DNA of 64,000 bases from Diplosphaera chodatii. Its lineage: Eukaryota; Chlorophyta; Trebouxiophyceae; Prasiolales; Stichococcaceae. The notes beneath the pieces are model-generated. The model was not told the DNA's origin. It saw only the letters and a list, made by a program, of their open reading frames with translations, and did no database searches. The DNA is taken from the NCBI GenBank assembly GCA_032358165.1, contig JAALGY010000054.1, forward strand, positions 248,001 through 312,000, written 5' to 3'. Made by a program: the position numbers and the translations under genes. Of the stretch, positions 46,378 to 58,884 are shown one piece after another (the first letter of the stretch is position 1; every line of letters starts with the position of its first letter).

Positions 46378-47854
46378 ATGACAGCCGCTGCAGCGGTACA
46401 GCATGCTCCAGCAGCAAGGTTGGACGCCTCTCCGCATAATGCTCTTGGCAGCAGAGCGATGCAGCCACAGCACAGCGTTCTGGGTGCAGCAGGCCTTCGC
46501 AAGCGTTCTCGATGGCTGCGTAGGAGAAAGTGCGCACAGGCGTCCTGTCGCCATGTGTGGCATTTGCTGATCAAGTCCAGCACACCTGCGCGGCTTGTGT
46601 CCATTTGTTGGTGTTTGCAAGAGCCAACAACGACTGTGCTGAACGTGCCTGCATCTGCTGCAGACGGGGCTGTCAGGTTGAGGCGGTTGGCATCCCGCCA
46701 CCGCCGCCGGATGATGGCAGCGGCTTTGGTGCTGGCGACAGCCCAGGAGGAGCAGGTGTGCTGCAGTCACGAAGCCGGGCAGACTGCTGCATCAGGCACA
46801 TGCGGCGCCCTCCTGATGCCTTTTGCACAATAAAGGCACAGTCAGATCGCTACAACATCGAGGTGTATGGTGATGCTACAGGGGGTGGCCTGACACCGGA
46901 GGAGGCCAGCAGGTTTGGTGGCGGCCGAGACTCGCTGGGCCGCATACAGCAAGCAGCGGAGGCGGGCATGGCACAACCCCCAGCTGTGCCGCCGCCGCCG
47001 CTCTTCAGGTGACTGCCGACATCCATCCTCGGGGCACGAGCAAGTGTTGCATTGGCAGCGGTCTGCCACAGAGCAGGGCATGGCGAGCTGCCTAAGCCGG
47101 TGGCATGTCGAGCCATGCGACATGTGCTGAGGTGGTTGGGAGGTCCGGTGTGTCTGCAAGACACAGCTCACATCTCATGCAGCTTGTTTGCGGATGTGTA
47201 CAGGCAGCGCACACGGCTGGCAGAAGCACTTCTGGCGGTGCCATCCCGCACAGACCGCTACTTCGATGACCACCCCGGCCGGCGCTGGCTTTGGCTGGCC
47301 ATCGCCTTCGCCGCGGGTGCGAGCTGTTGCAACACGCTGCACATAAGCGGGCGACATCGCTGCTTTTGTTGTAGCATACCTGATTAGAGCTATGTGCCAG
47401 AGGTTTATGATTGTTAGGGCCCCGGGAAGATGGGCCAGATGAGGCATCGCAGGGTGGTGACAGGCTCGGTCGGCATCGCTGCAGGCTTCTACTGCGCAAA
47501 CATGGTGTCGCTGTCCTTCGGCACGCTGGCTGTCAACGATGTGGTGGCCGCCGCTGTGACAGTAGGCTTCTGCGAGGTGCGCACCACCATAGTTGTTTGT
47601 GCGCAATCCTGTATCTGGACAACGACTCAGACGTCACTGTCTACACAGCCCTGTACACATGTGCCAGCAAAATGATATGGCGAGGTATGCGAGGTGCAAT
47701 GCGGGTTGAGCTGATCATCATGTGCTCCTTGCAGGTCGTGTCGTATGTGTACTACCAGGCCGAGACGGTGACGTACCCGCTGGCGCTGGCGAATGCGTTC
47801 AAGATGGGCGTCATCGCTGCGCTCATCTCCGATGCGCTGAAGCTCCAGGGCTGA
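46378..47854 (+). CDS. Ycf20-like plastid membrane protein (DUF565)
   Basis: Six exons in phase: 46378-46529, 46664-46755, 46846-47008, 47204-47316, 47485-47576, 47735-47854, giving 243 residues. The N-terminus (MTAAAAVQHAPAARLDASPH, then a run of Arg/Lys) is Ala/Ser/Arg-rich and low in acids, as in chloroplast transit peptides. The C-terminal about 115 residues match the Ycf20 family: GRRWLWLAIAFAAGFYCANM, LAVNDVVAAAVTVGFCEVVS, YVYYQAE, LALANAFKMGVIAALISDAL, with three hydrophobic segments. In algae and cyanobacteria this family is a small thylakoid or envelope protein; the land-plant homologue is linked to non-photochemical quenching. The central part is Pro/Gly-rich linker. The transit peptide start is an inference from phase and composition; an upstream ATG at 46222 is in a compatible frame. 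Confidence 0.85.
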
Positions 47855-48746
47855 GGACGCAGCAGCGGCATGGGGTGGAGGGGACAGGCGCTGGGAGTTC
47901 AGGGCGGTCGAATGGAACGCTGGGATGCAGCGCACTTTCTTTCACTGCAAGCAACTACGAGCACCTGCCAGACTAGTCCAGGTGCGCTTCTGCAGCTTCC
48001 TCCTCCTGCTGCTGAGTTGTGCAACTGGAGATCACTTGTAGTTGCAATGCATCTCAAGACTCTTTCGGGTTCGCTGCCCTGCAGGATGCTGCTGGGCACA
48101 GAGAGGCGGCTGGTCTTGAGGAGCGAGTGCTTGACACCGGCGATGGCGCTACTCATACCAAGGCCTGAGCATGGCGCTCCAGAAAGCATGGCCTCGTCTT
48201 GCAACTCGGAAGGGAGTGCTCAGGGTGATGTCTGCAGCGCAGCTGTCCACTGTTGGCCTGGGCAGTTTCTTGGTACAATCTGCTGGCATACCGCCAAGCG
48301 TGCCTGCCGACAGAGGCTGATCATGACAGCAGCTGCATCACGCTGGGCTCTGTTACAATGCTTCACTTTACACCATCAGAAATTCCAGAAAGTCAGCAGA
48401 TCAGCAATATTGCTGATCTGCTGACGGCATGGCAAGAAACAGTGCTGTTGACCATCCTGACTGCAGCTGAGTCGATATGAAAACACGACAAACCAACTGT
48501 ATACATCAACCGCAGGTCAATGCGGTCCAGGAAAACAGCTTCACTCTGCTCCAATTACTGATCTATACTGACGCCAAATGCACCAGAAACCAAACCAAGC
48601 ATCTGTAACAAATGCCTGGAGCCTGCACTGAGCGCAGCTCCACGTGCTGCAACTGCATCGTGTTGATACCTCCTAGCAGCTACCTGCTGCGCATGAATGT
48701 CCGCTTTCTAGCAGCCACCGCGGGGAAGCACGGGCTTCATGGCTCC
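47855..48746. other. Tail-to-tail intergenic spacer
   Basis: Between the stop codons of the Ycf20-like and the first GT61 genes. It should hold both 3' UTRs. The only distinct feature is the palindrome at 48392-48425. Confidence 0.5.
48392..48425. repeat. Perfect 34-bp palindrome
   Basis: Two 17-base arms (GTCAGCAGATCAGCAAT and its complement) meet without a spacer at 48408/48409, about 540 bases past the Ycf20-like stop codon. An RNA hairpin in a 3' UTR or a transposon footprint are both possible. Confidence 0.95.
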
Positions 48747-51700
48747 TCAACCCGTCTGTGCATCCTCAGCTGATGCGAAACTGCCGTTGCCACCGGCAGC
48801 ATATTGCAGCGGCTGACCTGTGGCTTGCAAGTAGCGCTCTCCTGCAATGCTATCCATGAGCTGCAGCAGTGCTGCCACCGCAGGGCCGGTTTCCAGCTCG
48901 GGGGGCGGCAAGTTCTCCTGCGACAACACTGGCACGCTCAGTGCTATTGGTCGTTGGTCCGCTCCCAGGTTTTCATGATGGCCCTGAATGCTGGCCGACC
49001 AGAGAAAGCATCACTCTTCACTCCAGCTGAAGTCCCCATCACACCGGCTCCCATGTTGCTCGTGGTGAGCACGCAGCAGCACGGGCCACAGAAAGAGGAC
49101 ACTTGCATTATGCGGTCTTTGAAGGACGCGCACCACCACATGGTATTGCGCCCCCATGTGCACCGCCAGGCGCTGGTAGTGGTGGTTGCCCGAGTACCCT
49201 GACAGCTGTACCTGCAGCGGCAGAGAACGTTGCATGTGTATGCCAAACGGTCACGTCTGCGCTTAGGTTTTATTCACCAGCAGCTCAGCCGGCGATGAAC
49301 GCCTGTATGAGTTGGAACCCCTAAATGTGACTGTCTGCTGTATCCCGAATCCGCATGCCACACGCTGCTGTGTCTTTCGCTGGCATCAATATGCGCCATC
49401 AACGGTGGCTACAAGCACCGCCACAGCATGTGTCACACCAAAGGGAATAAACATACAGCTAAACACTGAAAAACTTGTCTTCCGCAGCCCACCTCCAGCA
49501 GAGCGGCGGCGCCAGGCTGCATTGCGATGACGTCGGTCAGCGCGGCGCCATGGCCGCCGACCAGGAACCTGGCGGCTGTCACTGCCTGCAGCTGCTCCCT
49601 GCATTGTAGTTTGGCAAAAAACGTTTGGGTGAGGCCACTGAACATGCTTGACCTCGCCGGCTGGGGCACATGCATGCATGCGCCGCTGCGAACCGGCGGC
49701 ATGCAGGGTTTCAACACGCAGCAGACAGCATAGTACACCTTCGCCAGTAAACGCTAATTAACAATAAACAGATAAAAGACACCTGAGTGGCGACAGGCTG
49801 AGCTCGATGGTGCGCAGCCGGAACAGCAGGCGGCCCGGGCGGCACGCCGGTTGCTCAGGGGTAGACGCCCTCTGCTGCTGGTCTTCTGGCTGTTCTGCGT
49901 CGCCTCTGGATGCCTGTGGCTGCTCGCCATCTTGCGCGGCGGCCGACTGCTGATCTGACGCGCCCGCCGAAGCATCACCGACGGCCTGCAGCTGGTCGGC
50001 TGCTGCCGGGTGCCAGTCCGATCGCCCCAACTCCTCGGCATCATGCTCGCCTGGTGTCTGCTCCAGGGGCTGCTCGTCTGCCAGACGCCTCCTCCGCTGC
50101 CGCCGCCGCCGCTGGGGCTGCTGCTCGTCCTTCTGCCTCTGCTGCCTCTGCTGTATTCGCTCCCTGACCAGCAGTCGCCAGTCGGGAGCAGATGGGTCGA
50201 GCATCGGGATGTCATCCGGCCCCAAGATGCAAGTTGCTGCATTCCAATCCTGCAAGGTGCATGCTGCCGACTTACAGCCGGTCACCCATAAGTGCCCACC
50301 CCAAGCTGCTGGTGGCGCCGTGACAGGCACAGTCGATGGAAAGCTTTGGACAGCAGCCACTGAGGTGCAGGATGTGGCTCACCTCAACTGCTGCTGCAAG
50401 CGCTGCAGCTACCTCAGCATCATTGTGGATGACACGACCTGCCTGTGAACAGACAGACCCAGCGTATCAAACAACACCACTCTGTCTGGCGGTCGTGGAA
50501 GCCAGCAGAGCTGGCGCTCTGTCCCCTGACCATTGACATGCCCTGGATTGCTCATGTCAGCAGGCAAGTGCTAGTTGATGTGTTGACTGTACACCGGATC
50601 ACCTGCCACCCGGTCAGGCGCCCAGGCCGGATGTGCTCGAACACCTTGCGGCTGATGTACAGTATACTGAGTTCCTCCACCTGCGACGGTGGCATGCTGG
50701 TGTCATGACCTGGCCGTTGCCACACGCACACATGCATAAGCTGTTCAATGTATGCTAAGGCAGCACACAGATGTGCAGGACTGGGCAGTGGCTCCAAACC
50801 CTGGTTGCAATGCATGCTGATCAGCTGCCTCCGGGTGCCATGCCGACAGCGTGTCGGGCTCATGAGACCCGCCCACGAAGTGCCGTCACAGCTGCAAAGT
50901 TACCAGACGATGCCACTGGTCTGTAGTGTGCGCCTCACCTCGCGGTTGGCCATGACGAAGCCGCCGGCGGTGGCGCCGGCGCCGCCGGGCAGCTGCAGTT
51001 CGGAGGGCGGCAGCGGCGGCGGCCCGAAGTGCTGCCTCAGGAACAGCGCCAGCGCCTGCAAGCGACAGCCCATACTCTGAAGCCTTTCTGTTGCGCCCCT
51101 GCATTACACACATGCCACAGAGCGGTGTTGTGGCCATGAAGTAGGAAGTCTGGAGGCCAGGGGTAGTAGCGGCATACGGTCAGGCCATGTCAAGGTGACA
51201 CAGCTGGCAGTTCATGGAATCCTGATTGCAACACCGCCAATAGCTGGAATGACAGCCCACGGCAGAGCAGGGCACGAAGGAGGAGCCGAACATAGGATGG
51301 AGGTGTTGCCGTGTCCGGAGTGATATGCTCATGTTCATATTATTGATGGCTTAGCAGGAGATCGTACCTGTACGATGACCGACTCGCACTCGGTGGGGGT
51401 GCCCACCCAGATGTAGCTGAACAGCGAGCTGTTGGCGGCCACGCTGAAGGCGGCCCGCGTCAGGCAGGTGCCGTCTGGGAACGGGTCCTACACGTCAGAA
51501 GTGCGGTATACCATTGACATCCCGCGCACGTGGGGACTGGGCATACCTGGCTGCATGGCGCAGGCAGTGCTGTGAAGGTCAAGCGGCGCCATCTCAGGGA
51601 AGGTCTAAGAGACTCTGCTACACGATGCGGGTACCCATGGGCAGCGGTGAGGAGCCCACGGCAGTAGGAAGGAGATGCAGTGCCCCAGGGCCGCCACACC

Positions 51701-54267
51701 TTGGCCAGGAACCGCACGGGATGCGCCGGGAAGAGGGCTTCCCAGATGTCCATGAACGGCCCCACAGGCAGCTGATCTGCGACCACCAGCTGCGCGGCCT
51801 CCCACCCTGCAGCACCAGAGCAGAGTGCTACGCTGAAGAGGATACGAACACCATTCAGTGGCATGTCACAGCAAGCGCCTCTGGCACATTCAACCCAGTG
51901 TCGCATACCGGCGTCTGGCTCTGTGCGCTGCAGCAGGAACAGGCTGGTGAAGGTCATCACCAGGTCCTCGCTGAAGTGGAAGAGGTTGGTGGTGTCATAC
52001 CTTTGCGGCAGCACAGCCGCACGTCAGGGAGGCTACCTTACCAGCACACGGTGCACTGCCAAGGCAGGCGTCCATGCTGGGAGTCCACTGCACATGCAGC
52101 TTCAACATAGTGTTCACGCATGAGGACCTGCAGGTGACAGGTGCAGCTTGTGGTCGGGACAGAACCAAAGCAGAGGCCCGCACCTGGACAGAATGAACAC
52201 AGGGTGGCTGATCACGGCGGCCCCCTGGCACTGCTGAGCCACCGCGCCGCTGTCGTCATACGTCGCCCGCCGCTCCAGCAGCTGCTCCGGGGTGGGGTGG
52301 TCCCTGAAGCGGCGGCGAAACTTGTCTGTCGCGTTCCCACTCGCCCTCGTGCAGCCGTAGGTAACCTGCACGCCGCAGCAGAGCAGCTTGCATCTTCTGT
52401 GCCTTCCTCCGCCTGATACTTCCCTGCATTCCTGGCATAGTGCTAGCCAGCCTCTGCGCATCCCCTTGTGACGAGCATTGCTTGTGACTAGGTCTACAGA
52501 ATGCCAGGTTCAAGGCATGGCCGGTCGGTGGTCGTCATCACCATCAACAATGTTTCGCAGTTTCAACATCGAACAGCAGCTGCGAGCTGGACACAACAAC
52601 TACACGCCGTGTCATCTGCCACAGGGACCACGATGTAAGCTGACAGATGGCGGACGGACCGGCAGCTTTAAGGCTGGGAAACACTTTGTCCTTTGGCAGC
52701 ACCTGCGGCAGGGTGCTGTCATTGCTGCCGCTCCGCAGCAGCATCGGGCCAGCAGCAGAGCACAGCGGCCAGGTGCTGTCCTTCGCGGAGGACCTGCAGT
52801 CAAATGGCAGGGCGTCTGAACGAAGGGCGTTCCCAGCGCAGGCCTGGCTGGTGTCCGTACACCAGCAGCCACCTGACGCCTCTGTGAACACAGCGCAGTG
52901 TGTCCACCAAGCAGAGAGTCCCCCAGCAATGGCGAGACACGCCTTGCAGCAACCTCAATGCCATGACCGTGCCCGTGTCATACCAGACACCGCAACGAGC
53001 GGATCGTCCTGCCCCTATCATGGACAACCTGGCTACAGCCGAACGTCCCTGTCGACCGCATGCAGATGTGCTCACGGTGCTAGTGGTGGAACGTCCGCTG
53101 CCGCCGTCACTGGAAAGCCTTCACAAATGTCATCGTGAGCGCAAGTGGCTCCGCGACTCACCTGAGATGGCACGCTACACACGCTCACCTTTCGAGGCAC
53201 CGGATCACGGTGCCGCTGTGGCTGCCCGCGCCAGGCGCGCAGAAGCGTTGCCCATCCGGCTCCTCGCCGCCCAGCCACCGCTGCATGAAGGCCTCGCCAA
53301 CCTGCAGCAGGTGCGCACAGTGTAAGATACACCAGGACCCACCGTGAACCTGTTGCAGTTGCCGGCGGCACAGGTGGGATCCGGCTTTCGTGCGTTTAGC
53401 CACCCAGACTCAGCACGGACAGCAGACGTCTTCAAAGTAGCGCCGAACGTGTGACTACGCCTGAACTCCTCAATATGGTCCACAGCCACCTGCTGGTCGC
53501 AAGTGTCGCTGACATTGGCGCCCCTTGCTGCCATCCCAGCAGCTGCGGCATCCAGCCAATGCTGCATCGGCAGCGGCGGGCTGTCTCGGCACCCAGCAGA
53601 TGCCGCACGCCCTGCAGCACAGAAGCAGTAGATCCTTTCCCTGCAATGCCGACATGCCATGGCATCGGTCCGCAAACTGCACGGAGCTTGTTGGCGCAGT
53701 GAACAACCCCTCCCAGTGACTTGCGTGCAACACAGCGTGAAACCGTTTGCGGTCGTTCGGCGTCTGCGTTTCTGCAAGGCCCACTCTTCCCTGCGCACTT
53801 GTGCTGCGGATCTTGCTATGCTTTGCTGGTCGGACTGGTGACTCGCTGCACAACAGTCGGCAGCACTGTGATCGCTGCCACCGTGCGTCCTCCCAAACAG
53901 CATGTGCTGGCTGTTGCTAGTCAGCATGCAGTTGGCTCCTCATGACAACGCTAGCTAACACCCAAGCCTGCAACTGCATGTCGTATGTGGGTGGTACATT
54001 GATTACATCTGCCTGTACAGAACCCTGCGACTGCTCGTAACAGGTATTAGGATTTTCTTGTGCCTCATTTGGAGCATCGGGCGGAACCGGTGGAAACAAA
54101 GGGCGAGCAGCAGATGCACCTGGGCCTGTTGATGACAACAGGAGTCTGGACCGCTGTGGCAGCAGGCTGCCCCGCTGCAAGCCCAGGAGCACCAAAAGGA
54201 TTGCAAAGCCGCCGGCCAGCAGCAGCCCAGCACGCCGCCTGACTGGATAATGCCCGGGCCGAGCCAT
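48747..54267 (-). CDS. GT61-type (DUF563) glycosyltransferase, type II membrane protein
   Basis: Probable Golgi glycosyltransferase. Exon 1 (54007-54267) encodes a basic N-terminus and one membrane segment (AGLLLAGGFAILLVLLGL), then a Pro/Ser-rich stem. Likely luminal exons: 53490-53640, 53189-53301, an unresolved part at 52544-52891, 52184-52365, 51909-52000, 51700-51806, 51368-51487, 50939-51055, 50603-50680, 50383-50442, 49783-50249, 49493-49598, 49134-49211, 48747-48917. GT61 landmarks are FILSRYDTTNLFHFSEDLVM, VLYISRK-type ILYISRKVFEH, GRVIHNDAEVAAAL, the active-site region FLVGGHGAALTDVIAMQPGA, and YQRLAVHMGAQYH. Exon 49783-50249 carries an odd insert of about 120 Gln/Arg/Ala-rich residues just before the GGHGAALT motif. 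Donor sugar and acceptor cannot be read from sequence; plant members add xylose or arabinose, animal EOGT adds GlcNAc. N-terminal exon joins are uncertain. Confidence 0.8.
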
Positions 54268-55242
54268 ACAGGCAACAGGACAACGCCTTCACGCCTCCTC
54301 ACGGCATCGGGGGCATCTTCGACGACGACACGCCGTCCTGATCATGATGCGCAACGTCAGAGCTCACATAGCAACCAGTTGATAGTCCATTTGTTTGAAG
54401 CATGTACTCGCAGGGGATCTACACGTTGACGTCAGCACAGCTGGCGCCTTATTACTAACCCAGCAACCCTTCCGCTCAGTGCGTGCCTGCCTGCCGAAGT
54501 GCTTGGCAACAGAAAGCAACTGCTCCTCGGCTGCTGAGCAATGGCCCAGCCTGTGTTTGCTGTCTATGACAGGCTGACGAGTGCAAAAGGATAGCTGCTC
54601 TTAAGGGTGATGTTTGCGACCCTTCACCACTGGGCGGGGCTGAGTGTATCGGACACCCAGCATCATATGGAGGCGGAAGCGGACGTCAATCGGCAATCAT
54701 CGCAAGTGTGGCTGGCAATGTTCTGGAGTACTGTTTCTGCAAGCCTGCGCTACGACTAGAAACTCTGGCGCAAAACACTAATTCCAAAGTACGATGTGGT
54801 GACAACCGGACCCAGCAGTGATTTGCTTCGAAGCGAGGCGTCAGGCCATGAAGATTAGACCGCACCCCTGTCCGTGTTGCTTGTACACATCCTCCCCGCC
54901 AACTCTGTATTTGTCATAGGTTTGGTTAGGTTGTACGGCCAGTACTGCTCACCCACCCAGTGATTCTGCACCGAGCTTGTGTATGGGTGTGTCACCTTGT
55001 GGGTCACTCATCAGCAACGTCGAGCAGTAGTGCACTCTTCGAATTGATCAAGGGGGTTGAAACCGCTCCTAAGTTGGCTTGCCCATTTGCTCTGGTGGTG
55101 TAGCATGCTCCTCACCACAGCCTTCGTATTTGTTCTCGGAGCACGATCGGCTGTCCCAACTTGAGCTTGACAGTTTTGCAGCTGCGAATGTTGATGTTGA
55201 CGTGTGCCGCAGCGCCGCGGACCAACAAGGACTGCGATTGCC
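54268..55242. promoter_or_regulatory. Divergent promoter between two GT61 genes
   Basis: About 975 bases separate the start codons of two divergent GT61-type genes. The stretch has no coding exon I can support and is the obvious candidate for shared regulation. Confidence 0.45.
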
Positions 55243-58200
55243 ATGCTGCAGTCGGTGCCACAGATCCTGCTGGCAGTGTGCAGTCTCAGCGCCCTGAGCT
55301 TCTGGCTCGGTGTCCAAATCCGTACCGGTAGGCAGTTTCAGCTCGTTCGTACAACGCACACTCCCTTCAAAATTGCCAACAAAAGCTTAAGCTTCTACTG
55401 ATCCAATCCACACTGCCTGCACTTCACCGGGGTGCGGCCTGCGCTGCAGCAACATCGCAGCCAGTGGGCACGCTGAACGCGACCGTGGCTGACTGGAGAC
55501 CTCTCTTCGGCCTCGCGAGCGACGCCGGTCGCCGCAACACTCTGATCAATGCTGAGGCGGTGCCGCTGCGGCCGCTGCGGGTTGACACCCCTGGACAGGT
55601 GCAGCTCCTCCCTGATCAACATTTGCAGTGTGAAGCTAGCAGCTACGTTGCAACTTTGAGCTCCTTTGAGGTTGCGTTCATCCAGCATGGCAGCCTGGCC
55701 GCAGCCTCCAGGTGCATGCCGACACACCCACAGGAGAGCGCCCAATGGGCGCCGACCGTGCTGTCCGAGTGCCAGCCCTGGATGCGCGACACCGCGGCGC
55801 CCTGCTACCGCCAGCGCTTGGCGGCGGACAGCAACCTCCTGGTGGGCTCTGCAGGCCGCATGCAGTGGCTGGCTCGCTGAGATCAGGCGCTGAGACAAGC
55901 GGACATGCGTCGGCTGGTGGCTGAACAGTCACAGTGGCCATGTACACCCATGCTGCATGTGGCGTGAGCATCTGAAGCTGCCAGCAGCTCGTCTGCCGCC
56001 AGAGGCAATGGTCACATGGCGATGTGTGCAGGTTGCACAGGAGCTCATCTACCCAGACTTTATGCTGCGGGAACCCAGCTTCATCAACGACGAGCAGCGG
56101 CGAGTGTGGCTGGTGCGGAACTTCTGCTGTGGTGCTTTGTGCTGGCAGTCACAAGCGTCACGTGGAGCTGTCAGCTGAACTTGGAGCTGTTCCCGTTGCA
56201 GCCGCGGCTGGCGCACGGCCATGTTGCAGGCGACCGCGCCCGCCACAACGCAGACGGCTGGGTCCACTACCTCGGGCAGCGCGGGCAGGTACGGTGGAGC
56301 GAGACGCGTAAGCATCGCGCAGATGTGTCAGCATCAGATGCTGCTGGACGTCCCGAGCTCTGTCGCGCTCTTGTGTGCTCTACACACTCGCAGCCGCCCC
56401 GCAGGTGCTCGTGTTTAGCGATGTGGTCCTGCGGCCCACGCTGAGTGCTGGAGGGTGGGTCGACGACGCGTGCATGGAGCACGGCTCGGACCACTCCTCG
56501 TTCATGTACCCCAGGCACCTGCGGGATGAGCCTGCCGCCACCGCCCCGGCAGCTGCGGGTGCAGGAGCACCAGCAGAGTTGCACAGCACAGCCAACAGCA
56601 CCGTTGCTGTCTCAGTCCCAGCAACGCACAGTGGTGGTGACGTCATGTCAGCACAAGCACAGCAGCAGGGCAATGCGAGCGGCACAGCGGCAGCAGAGGC
56701 TGGCCCGCTGGCTGAGATCCGCGCCGCTGACGACAGAACGCTGCGGTTTGGCACAAGCCGGCCTGGCGCGGCAGCCGCGATGGGCTTCAACGAGTCCTCA
56801 GGCGATGCAGACAGCGTGGTACTCGCCACGACGCCCGACGCCGGCCACTGGCAGCACTGGCTGGACCGCACCAGCCACGTCCTCATGCAGGCCGCAGAGC
56901 ACATCAACAACCAGACGGTGGCTGTCACCGCATTTCAGATGCCGGCACAGCCGCCCTGGCAGCCCACCCTGTGGGCGGCAGTGGGCATCGCCGACCCTGC
57001 GGACGGAGTCTGGCCGACAACCAGGCAAGATGCTGCCGTGGGTTGCCTTCACAGAGAGCAAGGTGTCTGCTGCCAATGGAGGTTGAGGTCAGCCATAAAA
57101 ACGTTGGGAAGTGAGGTCGGCACGAGGCCTGATGCCGAAGCACAGGCTGCCGCAGACGGGGATGCTGGTGCGGCGGCTGGTGTACGCCTGCCGTGCGCCG
57201 CTGATCCACCCATACTTTGCGCTGCGGCTGACGGGGCAGGCCATCAGGCAGGCGCGTGGCCCGGCTGCACAGCGCGCGGTGCCGCTGCAGCAGAAGAAGG
57301 TTGGTGTCATCCTGGTGCCGCCCACCACCTGCAAGCTCGCCCGCCATGCAGCGCTGCAAAGCTCTGCAGAGCCCTGCAGAGCCTGGCAGGCGAACGCAGG
57401 CCAGCCTGAAGCACCGTGCCGGCTGCAGCGCGCATCGCTGCTGTTGACGCACTGTGCGCCTACGAGTGTCCCACTTTGGCACATGTGCCGCCATGCAGGT
57501 TGTGATGTATGCCTCACGAAAGCCGGGTGCCGCTGGCAAGATGGTCAACGGAGGGCGCAATGTGCAAAATGAAGACGAATTGTTTCCAGCGGTATGTGAA
57601 AAACATTGCCAATCTGCTGCTGTTGATCAGGCAGTTCGGTGTTGCGGGTTCGCACCTGAGCATGCACTCATGCATCAATGTCATAGCCAGTGGCACGGCT
57701 GTGCACCGTGTGTGAAGGAGGTGGAACACGCACAGACCGGTGCGTGCTTGCAGATTGAAGCACTGCTGGCGGAGCGGGGGCGTGGCGAGCGGCTGGAGCT
57801 GTTCAACAGCAGCAGCTTCGCCGATTTCCCCGCGCTCGTGCGCTACTTCAATGAGGAGGTGAAGATCATGCATGGTTGGCCGATGACACGCAAATGCTGT
57901 TGAGCGTATCCACTTCGGGGTCCGCATACCCCCACAGTCGGTGTCGAATAAGCAGATGAGGTTACGGTATTGTTTGGTGCTTCCATGGTCGGTGTAGGTA
58001 CTGGCATTCATTGGTCCGCATGGCGGGGCATTGCTCAACCACTTGTGGATGGGCCCTGACACCCTCATCCTTGAGATCATGCCTGACAGCATGCCGGACC
58101 TGGTGGTATTTTGGGAGCAGGCGACAATGTTGGGTCAGTCGTACTGGTGAGCAGATGTGACCATATGCTGTGCTTCTCAGCGCACACATGCATTGATGAA

Positions 58201-58459
58201 CAGGAGGTATGCTATTGGTGGAACCACAATAAATATGACAAAAACAGACAATCATGCTTGCAGGCCGCTCACCTCTCCCAGCATACCGGAAACCGTTAAT
58301 GATGTCTATGTGACAGTCGGCACAGTGCTTGACATCCTGCGGCGGCAGCTTGGGGTGCCGCTGGCAGACCCGCCAGTGCAGCATTCGTATCCGTGGAAGA
58401 TTCCAACAGCACGGAGGCGAAGGCAGAGACATCGAAGGAGCTTGTCTGCACAAGTCTAG
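55243..58459 (+). CDS. GT61-type (DUF563) glycosyltransferase, type II membrane protein
   Basis: The start gives MLQSVPQILLAVCSLSALSF, a short cytosolic tail and membrane anchor. Exons that join in phase: 55243-55327, 55450-55598, 55734 to about 55841, 56032 onward (VAQELIYPDFMLREPSFIND), an exon ending at 56288 (HNADGWVHYLGQRGQ), 56405 to about 57030, and others to 58459. Landmarks are VLVFSDVVLRPT, RLVYACRAPLIHPYFALRL, VVMYASRKPG with NGGRNVQNEDEL, FPALVRYFNEEVKIM, and GPHGGALLNHLWMGPDTLIL, the GT61 active-site region, then FWEQATMLGQSYW and a basic tail. It shares the family, but little close identity, with the divergent neighbour, so the pair is not a recent duplication. A Thr/Ser/Ala-rich low-complexity insert lies near 56540-56710. 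Exact intron borders after 57000 are not all resolved. Confidence 0.75.
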
Positions 58460-58884
58460 GTCCCTTGAAGTGTGCAACTTCATGGTAATGTGTGCTGGAA
58501 ATGACCACTGTTATTGAAATTGGCTTGCTCCAAAGCATCGTGAACCGTTTCTGAGTCTCAATGGCACAACGGTAGCTAGCTCCACAACGCTATCAACGAT
58601 TATGGTGTTGCAGGTCAGCCGCTGGTCAGCCGCTGGCCCGCTGCCAAACGTGAGGTGTCGCACAGAAATCAAACGCATGGTCGCCGCCTCTTGACTCTGT
58701 CTATTGTGCCAGTCACAGGCTGTACGTTGCAGTGAAACCATGCCGCCATGGTAGATATGGCAGCCATGGCATGGAGATGCACACCCGTCAACACGGTATG
58801 CCCACCCCATGGAGAGGCCGGGGGTAATGTCCATGGGGGGGCGCCCGCGAATCATATGTGGAAAACTGGTCGCAGCTCACGCAG

